From Clostridiales bacterium 1_7_47FAA (GTDB lineage Bacteria; Bacillota; Clostridia; Lachnospirales; Lachnospiraceae), in the NCBI GenBank assembly GCA_000155435.1, contig DS990264.1:208999-245113 (forward strand): a stretch of 36,115 bases of DNA, in the 5' to 3' direction. The position numbers and the translations under genes were made by a program. Numbering within the stretch: position 1 is the first letter of the stretch; the number at the start of each line of letters is the position of its first letter. The notes beneath the pieces are model-generated. The model was given only the letters and a program-made list of their open reading frames with translations, was not told the origin of the DNA and ran no database searches. Positions 33,815-36,115 of the stretch are shown here, in pieces.

Positions 33815-34849
33815 ATGATTGGAAATACTTCAGAGGATATTTTAATATTGGCAATAGAAAGTTCCTGTGACGAGACAGCCGCTTCCGTGGTGAAAAACGG
33901 AAGGACCGTGCTGTCCAATGTGATTACTTCCCAGATTGCGACCCATACTGTATATGGGGGCGTGGTTCCGGAGATTGCTTCCAGGGAGCATATCAAGGCC
34001 GTGAATTACGTGATAGAGCGGGCGCTGGCAGAGGCCCAGGTAAGCCTGGAGGACATCACTGCCATCGGCGTGACCTACGGTCCGGGGCTGGTAGGCGCTT
34101 TGCTGGTGGGAGTGGCGGAAGCCAAGGCCCTGGCCTATGCTGCAAAAAAACCGCTGGTTGGAGTGCATCATATAGAAGGCCATGTGTCCGCTAACTTTAT
34201 TGAGAACCCGGACCTTGAGCCGCCCTTCGTATGCCTGATCGTATCCGGCGGCCATACCCACCTGGTGATTGTGAAGGATTATGGTGAATTCGAAATCATC
34301 GGACGTACCAGGGACGATGCGGCAGGGGAGGCGTTTGATAAGGTGGCCAGGGCCGTGGGCCTGGGATATCCGGGCGGACCCAAGGTTGACAAAGCGGCCA
34401 GGGAGGGCAATCCCCATGCCATGGAATTCCCCAGGGGCAAGGTGGATGGCTCGCCCTATGATTTCAGCTTCAGCGGACTTAAGTCGGCGGTCCTGAACCA
34501 CATCAACCATGCCCGCATGATCGGCGAGGAGATAAATGTGCCTGACCTGGCGGCCTCATTCCAGAATTCCGTCGTGGAATCCCTGGTAAGCCGGGCCATA
34601 CTGGCTGCCCGGGAGTTTGGGTATAAGAAGCTGGCCATTGCAGGAGGGGTTGCCAGCAATACAGCCCTCAGAAGCGCCATGGAGGAAGCCTGCAAAAAGG
34701 AGGGGATAAAGTTCTATCATCCCTCGCCCATATTCTGTACGGACAATGCGGCCATGATTGGCGCAGCTGCCTATTATGAGTATTTGAAGGGAAATGTCTC
34801 AGGCTGGGATTTGAACGCTGTCCCCAACCTTAAACTTGGCGAACGGTAA
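33815..34849 (+). CDS. tsaD: tRNA t6A biosynthesis protein TsaD
   Basis: A 344-residue ASKHA-fold catalytic subunit that transfers the threonylcarbamoyl group to A37 of tRNA, working with TsaB and TsaE. It has [26 protein letters not shown] (metal-binding His pair), [47 protein letters not shown] and [18 protein letters not shown] 33815 with GGAG upstream gives the family N-terminus; an open frame to 33722 lies inside rnz and is ignored. Normal length. It is 14 bp from both rnz and ispD, suggesting an operon. Confidence 0.95.
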   Translation: MIGNTSEDILILAIESSCDETAASVVKNGRTVLSNVITSQIATHTVYGGVVPEIASREHIKAVNYVIERALAEAQVSLEDITAIGVTYGPGLVGALLVGVAEAKALAYAAKKPLVGVHHIEGHVSANFIENPDLEPPFVCLIVSGGHTHLVIVKDYGEFEIIGRTRDDAAGEAFDKVARAVGLGYPGGPKVDKAAREGNPHAMEFPRGKVDGSPYDFSFSGLKSAVLNHINHARMIGEEINVPDLAASFQNSVVESLVSRAILAAREFGYKKLAIAGGVASNTALRSAMEEACKKEGIKFYHPSPIFCTDNAAMIGAAAYYEYLKGNVSGWDLNAVPNLKLGER

Positions 34850-34863
34850 GGAGGGCAGGTACC

Positions 34864-35607
34864 ATGGAAAAGCAATATTGTACGGCTGTTGTGCTGGCAG
34901 CGGGCAAAGGCGCCAGGATGGGCACCCGGACAGCAAAGCAGTATCTGGAAATCGGAGACATGCCGGTGGTAGCCCATGCACTTCTGGCATTTCAGGAATC
35001 TTCCCTGATTGACGAGATAATCCTGATGACAGATGCAGGCCATCTTGAATACTGTAAAAAGGAAATCGTGGATGCCTATCATCTGGACAAGGTATCCACG
35101 GTGGGAGCAGGCGGCAGGGAGCGGTACGAGAGCGTATGGAAGGCGCTCTGTACCATGATGGACAAGGAAGAGTGGGAGGATGAGGCGCTTTCCAGGGCAA
35201 GACGGGAAGGGTATGTATTCATCCATGACGGCGCCCGTCCCTTTGTGACCCCTGAAATCATAGCCAGGGCATATGAGGATGTGGTGAAGTGGAAGGCCTG
35301 TGTGGTGGGGATGCCTGTAAAGGACACCATTAAACTGGTTGACGAGGACAGCTGTATTGTGGACAGCCCCAGACGCAGCCTTGTATGGCAGGCCCAGACT
35401 CCCCAGGTGTTTTCGGTGCCTTTGATTGCAGAGGCATTTACACGTCAGATGAAGGAAGACTGCAGTCATGTGACAGACGACGCAATGGTGGTGGAAGCCC
35501 AGATGGGAGTCAGGATCCACATGACCCAGGGCAGCTATGAGAACATAAAAATCACCACCCCTGAAGACCTTTTGATAGCCGAAACCATGTTAAATAAAAA
35601 AAGTTAA
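34864..35607 (+). CDS. ispD: 2-C-methyl-D-erythritol 4-phosphate cytidylyltransferase
   Basis: A 247-residue cytidylyltransferase of the non-mevalonate isoprenoid pathway, forming CDP-methylerythritol. It has VVLAAGKGARMGTRTAKQYLEIG, VGAGGRERYESVWKAL, FIHDGARPFVTPEII, PVKDTIKLVD, LVWQAQTPQVF and NIKITTPEDLLIAE. A loop near 105-122 (KEEWEDEALSRARREG) is a little longer than in E. coli IspD. AGGAGGGC precedes the start. It ends just before the tRNA promoters. Confidence 0.95.
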   Translation: MEKQYCTAVVLAAGKGARMGTRTAKQYLEIGDMPVVAHALLAFQESSLIDEIILMTDAGHLEYCKKEIVDAYHLDKVSTVGAGGRERYESVWKALCTMMDKEEWEDEALSRARREGYVFIHDGARPFVTPEIIARAYEDVVKWKACVVGMPVKDTIKLVDEDSCIVDSPRRSLVWQAQTPQVFSVPLIAEAFTRQMKEDCSHVTDDAMVVEAQMGVRIHMTQGSYENIKITTPEDLLIAETMLNKKS

Positions 35608-35615
35608 AAAAGGTG

Positions 35616-35644
35616 TTGACTTATGTCGAAATACATGATAGACT
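35616..35644 (+). promoter_or_regulatory. Upstream tandem promoter (P1) of the tRNA-Ser genes
   Basis: TTGACT (35616-35621), 17-bp spacer and TAGACT (35639-35644). It is followed by GTTGTC...GGCAAC, which could form a 6-bp stem ahead of the second promoter. Tandem promoters are usual for stable RNA genes. Confidence 0.6.
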
Positions 35645-35720
35645 ATCCAAGTTGTCGCTGAACAGGGCAACACAGAAAAACAGTCAGAAAAAAGTTTTTC
35701 AAAAAGATTTAAAAAAACAC

Positions 35721-35749
35721 TTGACAAAACTGCTAATCTTCTGTAAAAT
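35721..35749 (+). promoter_or_regulatory. Downstream promoter (P2) of the tRNA-Ser genes
   Basis: TTGACA (35721-35726), 17-bp spacer and TAAAAT (35744-35749), 15 bases before the first tRNA. Confidence 0.8.
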
Positions 35750-35763
35750 AGAAAAGCACGTTT

Positions 35764-35849
35764 GGAGAGATATCGAAGTGGTCATAACGAGGCGGTCTTG
35801 AAAACCGTTTGTCCGCAAGGGCGCGTGGGTTCGAATCCCACTCTCTCCG
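35764..35849 (+). tRNA. tRNA-Ser (anticodon UGA)
   Basis: The acceptor GGAGAGA (35764-35770) pairs with TCTCTCC (35842-35848), and the discriminator is G at 35849. The anticodon loop CTTGAAA gives UGA. A long variable arm (GTCC-GCAA-GGGC) marks a class II tRNA, and the T arm GTGGG-TTCGAAT-CCCAC is canonical. CCA is not encoded, so it must be added after RNase Z cleavage. Confidence 0.95.
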
Positions 35850-35942
35850 CTGCAGACGGATTTTATGATTTGCCTGCGGAATTAAATAAATAATGATTGC
35901 CATGCTTCCGGTCTTTGGGAGTAGGCAAAAAGCATCAGCCAA

Positions 35943-36031
35943 GCAGAAGTACCCAAGCGGCTGAAGGGGCTCCCCTGGAAAGGGAGTAGGTCGTTAGTAG
36001 CGGCGCGAGGGTTCAAATCCCTCCTTCTGCG
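35943..36031 (+). tRNA. tRNA-Ser (anticodon GGA)
   Basis: The acceptor GCAGAAG (35943-35949) pairs with CTTCTGC (36024-36030), and the discriminator is G at 36031. The anticodon stem-loop CTCCC-CTGGAAA-GGGAG gives GGA. The long variable arm is class II, and the T arm has GGTTCAAATCC. No encoded CCA. The remaining 84 bases to the window edge hold nothing I can support beyond a weak hairpin near 36050. Confidence 0.95.
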
Positions 36032-36115
36032 TTCGGCATATGACATTTTGGACAAGACAGCTTGTTCTTTATGGAAATGCCCCGTACCTTTACAATTGAA
36101 GACTGAATAATACAC

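Noticed and set aside
35613-35801. 62-residue plus-strand frame after ispD
   Set aside because: It covers both tRNA promoters and runs into the tRNA; the lysine-rich content reflects AT-rich DNA.
35733-35942. Minus-strand open frame with WDSNPRALADKRFSRPPRYDH
   Set aside because: It is the reverse complement of tRNA-Ser(UGA); this peptide pattern is a well-known artefact of tRNA-Ser antisense frames.
36050-36075. Weak hairpin ACAAG-ACAG-CTTGT after the tRNA genes as a terminator
   Set aside because: Five-bp stem with only a short T stretch; too weak to call.
35882-36115. Minus-strand open frame with RRDLNPRAATNDLLPFQG
   Set aside because: Antisense of tRNA-Ser(GGA), with no ribosome site or family.

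Overview
The window looks like chromosome from a Gram-positive anaerobe of the Clostridia, most likely a Lachnospiraceae gut bacterium of the Enterocloster/Clostridium clostridioforme kind. This is inferred from gene families and style, not from a search. The pointers are the moderate GC content, strong AGGAGG ribosome sites, consensus TTGACA/TATAAT promoters, long-form hibernation factor, UPF0735 ACT protein beside homoserine dehydrogenase, Tex, a TsaE-TsaB-RimI-TsaD neighbourhood, and a frameshifted prfB directly after secA.

Layout. 1-2015: an AT-rich island with a Septu-like defence pair, an AAA ATPase followed by an HNH nuclease whose frame is broken by one base. 2082-7089: a DUF7309/DUF6930-like protein, a small secreted cell-wall-binding protein behind a MerR-type promoter, an SDR reductase, thioredoxin reductase, and a secreted SH3-NlpC/P60 hydrolase. 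7360-7890: hpf on the minus strand. 7891-8440: an AT-rich non-coding stretch with a tight cluster of DnaA boxes. 8441-13282: bioY, then a promoter and a roughly 200-nt closed, hairpin-rich leader RNA, secA, and prfB with its programmed +1 frameshift. 13346-17981, minus strand: a split ChrA pair, a HelD-type helicase and two Cys-rich proteins, one of which carries a 2x[4Fe-4S] ferredoxin domain. 18350-24968, plus strand: tctC-tctB-tctA, an old-yellow-enzyme-type reductase with Fe-S, FMN and FAD, and a two-subunit aconitase/isopropylmalate-isomerase-type hydro-lyase. 25067-28181: an XRE regulator, an ACT protein, homoserine dehydrogenase and two small membrane proteins. 28368-35607: tex-tsaE-tsaB-rimI, a small zinc-ribbon-like protein, rnz, tsaD and ispD. 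35764-36031: two tRNA-Ser genes behind tandem promoters.

How they fit together. The 18-25 kb cluster reads as one pathway: uptake of a tricarboxylate, (de)hydration by the aconitase-like pair, and reduction of the resulting C=C bond by the enoate-reductase-like enzyme. Citrate or aconitate to tricarballylate is the simplest guess. The divergent Fe-S genes share its intergenic promoter region. The strongest non-coding observations are the secA leader RNA (a possible raiA-type RNA, given that hpf is nearby) and the DnaA-box cluster. Most of the remainder is core housekeeping: protein export, translation termination, tRNA t6A modification and 3' processing, and isoprenoid synthesis.
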